This document shows positions 5,982 to 12,737 of a stretch of DNA of 12,771 nucleotides, piece by piece. Where the stretch lies: the NCBI GenBank assembly GCA_900752065.1, contig CAADTT010000087.1, positions 1 to 12,771 of the forward strand, read 5' to 3'. Numbering within the stretch: position 1 is the first letter of the stretch; every line of letters starts with the position of its first letter. This DNA is from Lachnospiraceae bacterium. GTDB taxonomy: Bacteria; Bacillota; Clostridia; Lachnospirales; Lachnospiraceae. Below the pieces are notes generated by a model. The model searched no databases. It saw nothing but the letters and a program-made list of their open reading frames with translations, and was not told the DNA's origin. The position numbers and the translations under genes are program-made.

Positions 5982-6112
5982 GTGAAGACAAAAGTGAGCG
6001 TCAAATTAAATAAGTGGAATGCAAACTTGTTTGTAATTGCACTTATTTAATTTGATGTGAACGCGTCCGCGACCGAGGAAAAGCGAAGCTTTTTCGAGGC
6101 TTTTGTCTTCAC
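5982..6112 (+). ncRNA. Structured element A: four-helix cloverleaf at a predicted transcription start
   Basis: P1: GTGAAGACAAAAG (5982-5994) pairs 13/13 with CTTTTGTCTTCAC (6100-6112). P2: TCAAATTAAATAAGTG (6001-6016) pairs 16/16 with CACTTATTTAATTTGA (6040-6055); inside it GCAAA-CTTG-TTTGT forms an apical hairpin. P3: CGC-GTCC-GCG (6062-6071). P4: GGAAAAGC-GAA-GCTTTTTC (6077-6095), flanked by CCGA and GAGG, which give two C-G pairs and a tandem G.A/A.G internal loop. The same plan occurs at 6191-6334 and on minus at 6522-6657. I recognise no named RNA class. It is either a small RNA or the start of the uvrB leader; a dispersed palindromic DNA repeat is the alternative. Confidence 0.6.
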
Positions 6113-6145
6113 TAAGGTATTGTAGATTTGAGCGATGAGAGATAC

Positions 6146-6188
6146 ATAGGGAATGAATCAACCGTAGACGGAAAGATTTGTTCCCTAT
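6146..6188 (+). other. Spacer hairpin between elements A and B
   Basis: ATAGGGAA (6146-6153) pairs with TTCCCTAT (6181-6188). AATC/GATT (6156-6159 with 6175-6178) and CCG-TAGA-CGG (6162-6171) continue the stem across small internal loops. It fills most of the gap between the two cloverleaf elements. Confidence 0.4.
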
Positions 6189-6190
6189 TT

Positions 6191-6334
6191 GTAACTGTTC
6201 AGAGCCAAGCAGATTTATCAAAAAAGAGCGATGAATGCTTGCATTCAAGAGCACTTTTTTGTATAAATCTATTTGGCGGATACGCCTCACCGAGGAAACA
6301 CGGAGTGTTTTCGAGGTTGGCTCTGAACAGTTAC
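6191..6334 (+). ncRNA. Structured element B: second four-helix cloverleaf
   Basis: P1: GTAACTGTTCAGAGCCAA (6191-6208) pairs 18/18 with TTGGCTCTGAACAGTTAC (6317-6334). P2: AGATTTATCAAAAAAGAGC (6211-6229) pairs with GCACTTTTTTGTATAAATCT (6251-6270), with one bulge and one A.A mismatch; apical GAATG-CTTG-CATTC (6233-6246). P3: GGCG-GATA-CGCC (6275-6286). P4: GGAAACAC-GGA-GTGTTTTC (6294-6312), flanked by CCGA and GAGG with the same tandem G.A motif as element A. P1 and P2 share no sequence with those of A yet are fully paired. It has no convincing promoter of its own and would be read from the promoter before A. Confidence 0.6.
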
Positions 6335-6353
6335 CCCTATTTTAGACTACATA

Positions 6354-6496
6354 GTGTCGGGCAGTGTTATCTGGTGTTATTCAGTGCCGGAAACAGGATT
6401 TGTGACTTTTATTCGTGTCGAGACCAATTTTTACCACATAAGCAATAGAAAACTTCATTTTCGACACGAATTTTTTCCCGCCCGACACGAATTTTT
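6354..6496. repeat. Nested inverted repeats carrying three iteron-like direct repeats
   Basis: GTGTCGGGC (6354-6362) is inverted at 6480-6488, and TTCGTGTCGA (6412-6421) is inverted at 6461-6470. In addition CGACACGAATTTTT occurs twice (6462-6475 and 6483-6496, 21 bases apart), and a two-mismatch copy CGAGACCAATTTTT lies at 6419-6432, 43 bases earlier. That spacing is near two and four helical turns. It lacks the P3 and P4 parts of the neighbouring cloverleaf elements. A protein-binding array or a MITE-like insertion are both possible. Confidence 0.45.
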
Positions 6497-6521
6497 GCCT
6501 TATAGACGACTTTATGTTACT

Positions 6522-6657
6522 ACAATGAAGCCATGCAAGCTCAAAGGCAGAGCCTTTTCGCTCACGGGCATTCGCCCTATAGCACTGAAAAAGAAGGAAT
6601 CCCCTGAAATGTGGACATTCCGGGGATTCCTTCCTTTCAGGCTACATGGCTCATTGT
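6522..6657 (-). ncRNA. Structured element D: third four-helix cloverleaf, on the opposite strand
   Basis: Given in plus coordinates: P1 ACAATGAAGCCATG (6522-6535) pairs with CATGGCTCATTGT (6645-6657) with one bulged A. P2 is three stacked helices, TAGC/GCTA (6580-6583 with 6641-6644), CTGAAA/TTTCAG (6585-6590 with 6635-6640) and a 12-bp helix (6593-6604 with 6622-6633). P3 is GGGC-ATTC-GCCC (6566-6577). P4 is AAAGGC-AGA-GCCTTT (6543-6557). Read on minus, the order is P1-P2-P3-P4 as in A and B, and P4 is flanked by GCGA and GAGC: again a tandem G.A/A.G loop, here backed by G-C and C-G pairs in place of two C-G. It ends 48 bases before uvrB. No minus-strand promoter is convincing. Confidence 0.55.
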
Positions 6658-6705
6658 TTTCGTGCAAGTCACAAATTTTTGCAAACAGGAGGTGTAAAAT
6701 CCATC

Positions 6706-8691
6706 ATGGATCATTTTGTTTTACATTCCGAATACAAGCCCACCGGCGACCAGCCGGAAGCCATCGAAGCCCTTGTAAATGGCTTCAAAGAGGGTAATCA
6801 GTTCCAGACGCTTCTTGGCGTCACAGGCTCCGGAAAGACCTTCACAATGGCGAATGTCATCGAGCAGTTGAACAAGCCTACCCTTGTCATTGCCCACAAC
6901 AAAACGCTGGCGGCGCAGTTGTATGGTGAGTTTAAGGAATTTTTTCCGGAGAACGCAGTGGAATACTTTGTGTCCTACTACGACTACTACCAGCCCGAAG
7001 CCTACGTCCCTTCCTCCGACACCTATATCGCCAAGGACTCTGCCATCAATGACGAGATCGACAAGCTTCGCCTGTCTGCAACGATGGCTCTGGCGGAGCG
7101 GCGGGATGTTATCATCATCTCCAGCGTATCCTGCATCTATGGCCTGGGCGACCCGGTAGATTATAAGGAGATGGTGATCTCCCTGCGTCCGGGCATGGAG
7201 AAGGACAGGGATGAGGTCATGCATAAGCTGATCGATATCCAGTATGACCGTAATGATATGGATTTCAAGCGGGGCACCTTCCGCGTGCGGGGGGATGTGC
7301 TGGAGATTTTTCCGGCCATGAATACAGACACGGCGATCCGGGTAGAATTTTTTGGAGATGAGATCGACAGGATCACAGAGATTGATGTGCTGACCGGGGA
7401 AGTGAAGGCAGCGCTGGAGCATGCGGCGATCTTTCCGGCCTCTCACTATGTGGTGCCTATGGAGAAGATTCTGGAGGCTGCGAAAAATATCGAGGTGGAG
7501 CTGGAGGAACGCGTGCGCTGGTTTAAGAGCGAGGACAAGCTTCTGGAGGCACAGAGAATTGCGGAGCGGACGAACTTTGACATAGAGATGATGAAGGAGA
7601 CGGGCTTCTGTTCCGGTATCGAAAATTATTCCAGACATCTGGCGGGACTGGAGCCGGGAGCGACGCCGCACACGCTGATGGACTATTTTCCGGAGGATTA
7701 TCTGATCATTATTGATGAGTCTCACAAGACGGTGCCGCAGATCCGGGGAATGTTTGCGGGGGACCAGTCGAGAAAGACGACGCTGGTGGATTACGGGTTC
7801 CGTCTTCCCTCGGCGAAGGATAACCGCCCGCTGAATTTTGAAGAGTTCGAAAGTAAGATAGACCAGATACTGTTCGTATCAGCTACGCCGGGAGAGTACG
7901 AGGCGGATCATGAGCTTCTTCGGGCGGAGCAGATCATACGCCCGACAGGGCTTCTGGATCCTAAGGTCGAGGTGCGTCCGGTGGAGGGGCAGATCGATGA
8001 CCTGGTGGGAGAAGTAAATAAGGAGACGGCGAAGGGAAATAAGGTTCTGATCACCACCCTGACGAAGCGGATGGCGGAGGATCTGACCGATTATATGCGG
8101 GAGATCGGCATCCGGGTAAAATATCTTCACTCAGATATTGATACACTGGAGCGGACAGAGATCATCCGGGATATGCGGATGAACGTATTTGACGTGCTGG
8201 TGGGGATCAATCTGCTGAGAGAGGGACTGGATATCCCGGAGATCACACTGGTAGCGATCCTCGATGCGGATAAAGAAGGATTTCTGCGTTCGGAGACTTC
8301 TCTGGTGCAGACCATCGGACGTGCGGCCAGAAATGCAGAGGGACATGTCATTATGTACGCAGACGTGATGACCGATTCCATGAAAATGGCCATCAGTGAG
8401 ACGGAACGGCGCCGCAGCATTCAGGAGGCGTATAATAAAGAGCACGGCATCACGCCTCAGACGATAAAAAAGGCAGTACGGGATCTGATCAGCATTTCAA
8501 AAGAAGTAGAGAAAGAAAAAGAGGACTTCGAGAAAGCGCCGGAGTCTATGAGCAAAAAGGAACTGGAGAAGCTGATCGGAGAGCTGCAGAAAAAGATGAA
8601 GAAAGCGGCGGCAGACCTGAACTTCGAGGAGGCGGCGCTGCTGCGTGATAAGATGATTATTTTGAAGAAGCAGTTGCAGGAGATTGAATAA
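6706..8691 (+). CDS. uvrB: UvrB, DNA-damage recognition helicase subunit of the UvrABC excision nuclease
   Basis: 661 residues, the normal UvrB length. UvrB is loaded by UvrA, checks the strand with its beta-hairpin and then recruits UvrC for incision. Seen: Walker A GVTGSGKT (38-45), the beta-hairpin region from YYDYYQPEAYVP (about 91-117), Walker B DESH (337-340), motif VI QTIGRAARN (535-543) and a C-terminal UVR helix pair for UvrC contact (about 621-658). I chose ATG 6706: AGGAGGTG lies at 6687-6694, a slightly long spacing, and the protein then begins as other UvrBs do (FxLxSxYxPxGDQPxAI). An upstream in-frame ATG at 6646 lies in element D and is rejected. Odd points: DESHKT instead of the more usual DESHVT/IT, and a change of codon style near residue 130 (TAC favoured before, TAT after). 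Probably SOS-regulated through the box at 5926. Confidence 0.97.
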   Translation: MDHFVLHSEYKPTGDQPEAIEALVNGFKEGNQFQTLLGVTGSGKTFTMANVIEQLNKPTLVIAHNKTLAAQLYGEFKEFFPENAVEYFVSYYDYYQPEAYVPSSDTYIAKDSAINDEIDKLRLSATMALAERRDVIIISSVSCIYGLGDPVDYKEMVISLRPGMEKDRDEVMHKLIDIQYDRNDMDFKRGTFRVRGDVLEIFPAMNTDTAIRVEFFGDEIDRITEIDVLTGEVKAALEHAAIFPASHYVVPMEKILEAAKNIEVELEERVRWFKSEDKLLEAQRIAERTNFDIEMMKETGFCSGIENYSRHLAGLEPGATPHTLMDYFPEDYLIIIDESHKTVPQIRGMFAGDQSRKTTLVDYGFRLPSAKDNRPLNFEEFESKIDQILFVSATPGEYEADHELLRAEQIIRPTGLLDPKVEVRPVEGQIDDLVGEVNKETAKGNKVLITTLTKRMAEDLTDYMREIGIRVKYLHSDIDTLERTEIIRDMRMNVFDVLVGINLLREGLDIPEITLVAILDADKEGFLRSETSLVQTIGRAARNAEGHVIMYADVMTDSMKMAISETERRRSIQEAYNKEHGITPQTIKKAVRDLISISKEVEKEKEDFEKAPESMSKKELEKLIGELQKKMKKAAADLNFEEAALLRDKMIILKKQLQEIE

Positions 8692-8751
8692 ATGGGCTAT
8701 GATACGAAACGGATGTTTTTGGAAGCTGTCGGAAAAACGGGGAGCTTCTGA
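8692..8751 (+). CDS. Possible 19-residue peptide between uvrB and uvrA
   Basis: ATG 8692 follows the uvrB stop directly (TAA then ATG). AGGAGA (8678-8683) inside uvrB is well placed 8 bases upstream, and the frame runs 19 codons to TGA. The peptide MGYDTKRMFLEAVGKTGSF resembles nothing I know. It may only be a chance frame; if translated it would couple ribosomes from uvrB into the 169-base gap before uvrA, which holds no terminator. Confidence 0.2.
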   Translation: MGYDTKRMFLEAVGKTGSF

Positions 8752-8860
8752 CTGCCTGAGTATGCAAGAAAGGGAGCCAGTGGTGCGCTTTCTGCAAAAG
8801 AAGCCCGCAGCCTATGATAAAAGATTCAGAACAGAGTATATGAGAAAGCAGGAGGAGAGC

Positions 8861-11701
8861 ATGATACCGATACAAAGTAAGAAACCGATGATTCGAATTC
8901 GGGGAGCACATGAAAATAATCTGAAGGGCATCGACCTGGACATTCCCAGAAATGAGCTGGTGGTTCTCACAGGGCTCAGCGGTTCCGGAAAATCCTCCCT
9001 GGCCTTTGATACGATCTATGCGGAGGGGCAGAGAAGGTACATGGAATCCCTGTCCTCCTATGCGAGACAGTTTTTGGGGCAGATGGAAAAACCAAATGTG
9101 GAGAGTATCGAGGGGCTGCCTCCGGCGATCTCCATTGACCAGAAATCCACCAACAGGAATCCAAGATCCACGGTGGGAACGGTGACGGAGATTTACGACT
9201 ATTTCCGTCTGCTCTATGCCAGAGTCGGTGTCCCCCATTGCCCGAAATGCGGCAAGGAGATCAAAAAGCAGACGGTAGACCAGATGGCAGACCAGATCAT
9301 GGCGCTGCCGGAACGTACAAAGATCCAGCTTCTGGCTCCTGTGGTGCGGGGGCGAAAGGGAACCCATGCGAAGCTTTTGGAACAGGCAAAGAGAAGCGGG
9401 TATGTCCGGGTACAGATCGACGGAATCCTGTATGAACTTTCCGAGGAGATCAGGCTGGATAAGAATATCAAGCATAGCATTGAAATCGTGGTGGACCGTC
9501 TGATCGTAAAGCCGGGAATTGAGAAGAGATTGACAGATTCTCTGGAGACTGTGCTGGAGCTGGCGGAGGGGCTGGCGGTAGTGGATGTAAACGGGGAGGA
9601 AACCCTGCGTTTCAGCCAGAGCTTTTCCTGTCCGGACTGCGGAATCAGCATCGATGAGATCGAGCCCCGCAGCTTTTCCTTTAACAATCCTTTCGGCGCA
9701 TGCCCCGACTGCTATGGCCTGGGCTATAAGATGGAGTTCGATGAGGAGCTGATGATTCCGGATAAATCTGTGAGCATTGCAGATGGAGCGATCGTGGTCA
9801 TGGGCTGGCAGTCCTGTACAGAAAAGGGAAGCTATACCAGGGCGATCCTGGATGCTCTGGCAGAGGAATATCATTTTGACCTGCATACGCCTTATGAAGA
9901 ACTGCCGGAAGAGATACGCCATATGCTGATCTATGGTACAAACGGAAGGGTTGTAAAGGTTCATTACCGGGGACAGAGAGGTGAGGGAATCTATGATGTA
10001 GCCTTTGAAGGTCTGATACGGAATGTAGAACGGCGCTATCGGGAGACAGGCTCGGAAATATCGAAGCAGGAATATGAGAGTTTTATGAGGATCACGCCCT
10101 GCAAGACCTGCAAAGGACAGAGGTTAAAGAAAGAATCTCTGGCAGTGACTGTGGGAGAAAAAAATATTTATGAGGTGACTTCCCTGTCCATCCGTGATCT
10201 TCAGAAATTTATGGATGAGCTGGCGTTATCCGAGCACCAGCTTATGATTGGGAAGCAGATTTTAAAGGAAATCCATGCCCGTGTGGGTTTTTTGATGGAT
10301 GTGGGACTGGAATATCTGACGCTTGCCCGCGCCACAGGAACCCTTTCCGGGGGCGAGGCACAGAGAATCCGTCTGGCTACCCAGATCGGTTCCGGGCTGG
10401 TAGGTGTGGCTTATATTCTGGACGAGCCAAGCATCGGACTGCACCAGAGAGATAACGATAAGCTTTTGAAAACGCTGATGAATCTGCGCGATCTGGGAAA
10501 TACCCTGATCGTAGTGGAGCATGACGAGGACACTATGCGGGCGGCCGATTATGTGGTGGACATTGGACCGGGAGCCGGAGAGCATGGCGGTGAAGTGGTG
10601 GCCGTAGGAACTGCAGAAGAGATTATGCAGAATGAGCATTCCATTACGGGAGCTTACCTGAGTGGAAAGCTCTCTATACCAGTTCCGTCAGAGCGGAAAA
10701 AGCCTACAGGCTACCTGAAGGTTGTGGGAGCGCGGGAAAATAACCTGAAAAACATCGATGTGAAAATCCCTCTGGGCGTCATGACCTGTGTAACCGGTGT
10801 GTCCGGTTCCGGAAAAAGCTCGCTGGTAAATGAGATCCTGTACAAAGCCCTGGCGAAAAAGCTGAACAGGGCCAGGACGATTCCCGGAAACCATAAACGG
10901 ATCGAAGGGGTGGAGCAGCTTGATAAGATCATCGCCATCGATCAGTCCCCAATCGGCCGTACCCCCAGGTCAAATCCGGCGACCTACACGGGAGTTTTCG
11001 ATCAGATCCGGGATCTGTTTGCCAGCACGGCAGATGCCAAGGCGAAAGGCTACAAAAAAGGACGCTTCAGCTTTAATGTCAAGGGCGGTCGCTGTGAGGC
11101 GTGCTCCGGAGACGGTATCCTGAAAATTGAGATGCATTTCCTGCCTGATGTATATGTGCCCTGCGAGGTCTGCGGCGGAAAGCGTTATAACCGTGAAACG
11201 CTGGAGGTGAAATATAAGGGAAAGAGTATTTACGACGTGCTGAATATGACGGTGGAGGAAGCACTGAAGTTTTTTGAGCATATCCCTTCTATTAAGAGAA
11301 AGATAGAAACTCTTTACGATGTCGGACTATCCTACATCCGTCTGGGGCAGCCCTCCACGGAGCTTTCCGGCGGAGAGGCGCAGCGGATCAAGCTTGCCAC
11401 AGAGCTGTCGAAGCGCAGCACCGGACGGACGATCTATATTTTGGACGAGCCTACTACGGGGCTTCATTTTGCGGATGTACACAAGCTGATTGAAATCCTC
11501 CAGAGGCTTTCAGAGGGTGGAAATACCGTGATCGTCATTGAGCACAATCTGGATGTGATCAAGACGGCAGATTATATCATCGATATCGGACCGGAGGGTG
11601 GAGATAAGGGAGGAACCATCGTGGCAGAGGGAACGCCGGAAGAGGTTGCCAGGAATCCGAACTCTTACACGGGACAGTATGTGGCTAAGTATCTGTCATA
11701 G
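8861..11701 (+). CDS. uvrA: UvrA, ABC-type damage sensor of the UvrABC excision nuclease
   Basis: 946 residues, typical for UvrA. The dimer scans DNA and loads UvrB at lesions. Seen in order: Walker A1 GLSGSGKSS (38-46); CxxC at 127/130; zinc module with Cys257, 260, 281 and 284; ABC signature LSGGE (495-499) with its Walker B YILDEPSIGLHQ; Walker A2 GVSGSGKSS (646-654); second zinc module Cys745, 748, 768 and 771 (CEAC...CEVC); signature 2 LSGGE (835-839) and ILDEPTTGLH. Both ATPase sites are complete. ATG 8861 is chosen because GGAGGAG (8851-8857) lies just before it and the protein then starts as other UvrAs do. The frame is open upstream to 8684, but those 59 residues look random. It follows uvrB by 169 bases with no terminator, so the two are probably one operon. 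Its last 17 bases overlap the convergent gene on minus. Confidence 0.97.
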   Translation: MIPIQSKKPMIRIRGAHENNLKGIDLDIPRNELVVLTGLSGSGKSSLAFDTIYAEGQRRYMESLSSYARQFLGQMEKPNVESIEGLPPAISIDQKSTNRNPRSTVGTVTEIYDYFRLLYARVGVPHCPKCGKEIKKQTVDQMADQIMALPERTKIQLLAPVVRGRKGTHAKLLEQAKRSGYVRVQIDGILYELSEEIRLDKNIKHSIEIVVDRLIVKPGIEKRLTDSLETVLELAEGLAVVDVNGEETLRFSQSFSCPDCGISIDEIEPRSFSFNNPFGACPDCYGLGYKMEFDEELMIPDKSVSIADGAIVVMGWQSCTEKGSYTRAILDALAEEYHFDLHTPYEELPEEIRHMLIYGTNGRVVKVHYRGQRGEGIYDVAFEGLIRNVERRYRETGSEISKQEYESFMRITPCKTCKGQRLKKESLAVTVGEKNIYEVTSLSIRDLQKFMDELALSEHQLMIGKQILKEIHARVGFLMDVGLEYLTLARATGTLSGGEAQRIRLATQIGSGLVGVAYILDEPSIGLHQRDNDKLLKTLMNLRDLGNTLIVVEHDEDTMRAADYVVDIGPGAGEHGGEVVAVGTAEEIMQNEHSITGAYLSGKLSIPVPSERKKPTGYLKVVGARENNLKNIDVKIPLGVMTCVTGVSGSGKSSLVNEILYKALAKKLNRARTIPGNHKRIEGVEQLDKIIAIDQSPIGRTPRSNPATYTGVFDQIRDLFASTADAKAKGYKKGRFSFNVKGGRCEACSGDGILKIEMHFLPDVYVPCEVCGGKRYNRETLEVKYKGKSIYDVLNMTVEEALKFFEHIPSIKRKIETLYDVGLSYIRLGQPSTELSGGEAQRIKLATELSKRSTGRTIYILDEPTTGLHFADVHKLIEILQRLSEGGNTVIVIEHNLDVIKTADYIIDIGPEGGDKGGTIVAEGTPEEVARNPNSYTGQYVAKYLS

Positions 11702-12578
11702 TTCTGCCGGGCTTCTTCTGACCGATAACCAGAGGGTGAAAGCCTTCTCCGTGGACCTCGTTTGATTCCAGAATGATCAGGAAACATTCCGGGTCAGCCA
11801 GCCGGACGGCCTGCTGAAGCGGATACATCTGCTTATTGTTGCAGGCGCACATGACGACAAAGCACTCCTCTTTCCGGTAGCCTCCCTGTCCGGAGAGAAT
11901 CGTGGAGCCCCGGCCGCAGCTCTTTTGTATCGTATCAGTGATGAGAGAGGCTTTTGAGGTGACGATTAGAGCCAGCTTTCCGGCGTTTACACCGTACATG
12001 GTCTTATCTACCACACGGGAGAAGAGGTAGGTGACGATCAGTCCGTAGATGATTCCATCCATGTCCCGGAAGATGATCCCTCCGATCAGAATGATTCCGG
12101 CGTCAGCCAGAAAAACGATCTTCCCCAGGGAAATATGCGGTTTTTTGACTTTTACGGATAGGGTGATAAAATCCATTCCTCCGGTAGAGGAGCCCTGCAT
12201 AAAGATCAGGGCATAGCCCAGGCCTGCAATCACTCCTGTGCAGAGAGCTGCCAGCAGGCGGCTTCCCTGATAGGAAGGCAGCAGAGGGGCGATTACATCC
12301 ATCATCACCGAAGAAATCACCATGCAGCGCAGGGAGCGCAGGAAAAAGTCTCTCCCCAGCATTCGAAAACAGAAGAAGGATACCGGGATATTCAGAAGAA
12401 TTGTGGTCATACCAACCGGCAGGTGGAACAGGCGGTACAGAATGATAGCAATGCCGGAAAATCCGGTCATAGGAAATCCGGCGCAGATCGCGAAGTTGTA
12501 GATCCCCACGGCTACAAGAAAGCTGCCCAAAATCTCCATACAAATCACCCGGGTGTTGTTTTTTCGCAGAAAATTCAT
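11685..12578 (-). CDS. YitT-family membrane protein (DUF161 membrane domain plus C-terminal DUF2179 domain)
   Basis: 297 residues, the normal size. The N-terminal two thirds are five or six hydrophobic segments, beginning MEILGSFLVAVGIYNFAICA (about residues 14-33), with the family's conserved GFPMTGFSGIAIIL and GSSTGGMDFI motifs. The last 90 residues (from about VNAGKLALIVTS, with GRGSTILSGQGGY) form the soluble DUF2179 domain facing the cytosol. The biochemical role of the family is not established; a transport or sensing function is often suggested. The start is supported by AGGAGG about 9 bases upstream on minus. The gene converges on uvrA and overlaps its stop by 17 bases, with no terminator between them. 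Its upstream region is rich in palindromes. A weak promoter match on minus is TTGCAT (12636-12631) with AAGAAT (12613-12608), 17 bases apart. Confidence 0.9.
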   Translation of the reverse strand: MNFLRKNNTRVICMEILGSFLVAVGIYNFAICAGFPMTGFSGIAIILYRLFHLPVGMTTILLNIPVSFFCFRMLGRDFFLRSLRCMVISSVMMDVIAPLLPSYQGSRLLAALCTGVIAGLGYALIFMQGSSTGGMDFITLSVKVKKPHISLGKIVFLADAGIILIGGIIFRDMDGIIYGLIVTYLFSRVVDKTMYGVNAGKLALIVTSKASLITDTIQKSCGRGSTILSGQGGYRKEECFVVMCACNNKQMYPLQQAVRLADPECFLIILESNEVHGEGFHPLVIGQKKPGRTMTDT

Positions 12579-12617
12579 AGATTTTATCCTCCTGACTGAA
12601 TTTACGTATTCTTGCGG

Positions 12618-12653
12618 ACTTTGCAGCGGTATGCAAAGTACTGGCTAGCCAGT
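12618..12653 (-). promoter_or_regulatory. Inverted repeat and adjoining perfect palindrome upstream of the yitT-like gene
   Basis: ACTTTGCA (12618-12625) and TGCAAAGT (12632-12639) are perfect inverted copies. They are followed directly by the 14-base perfect palindrome ACTGGCTAGCCAGT (12640-12653). AGTGAAC then occurs twice, 10 bases apart (12651-12657 and 12661-12667). The 40-75 bases before the start codon fit a repressor operator or a folded leader; no specific regulator is recognised. Confidence 0.4.
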
Positions 12654-12680
12654 GAACTGTAGTGAACCGGTCGTTACTTT

Positions 12681-12737
12681 TCACACAGTAGCCAATCACT
12701 CGCTGATTGGCTACGTAAGAACATGATTCAAGTGTGA
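12681..12737. repeat. Two-tier palindrome in the yitT upstream region
   Basis: GTAGCCAATCA (12688-12698) pairs 11/11 with TGATTGGCTAC (12704-12714) around CTCGC, and TCACAC (12681-12686) is inverted at 12732-12737 (GTGTGA). The outer and inner helices resemble the P1/P2 nesting of the elements before uvrB, but P3 and P4 are missing from this order. Confidence 0.45.

Noticed and set aside
5982..6657. Integron attC sites or a CRISPR array
   Set aside because: The palindromes lack the RYYYAAC/GTTRRRY ends of attC, no integron integrase is present, and stems differ from copy to copy, so there are no CRISPR-like identical repeats.
6354..6797. Plus open frame with repeated RHEF-like residues just before uvrB
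   Set aside because: It is a translation of the iteron-like repeats and runs into uvrB in another frame; no ribosome site.
6721..7725. Long minus-strand open frame of 334 codons opposite uvrB
   Set aside because: It lies entirely within the strongly conserved uvrB gene, has a low-complexity His/Arg/Leu-rich composition and no ribosome site; it is a shadow frame.
8657..9964. Minus-strand open frame of 435 codons opposite uvrB end and uvrA start
   Set aside because: It is antisense to clear UvrA coding sequence including Walker A, with no recognisable domain; shadow frame.
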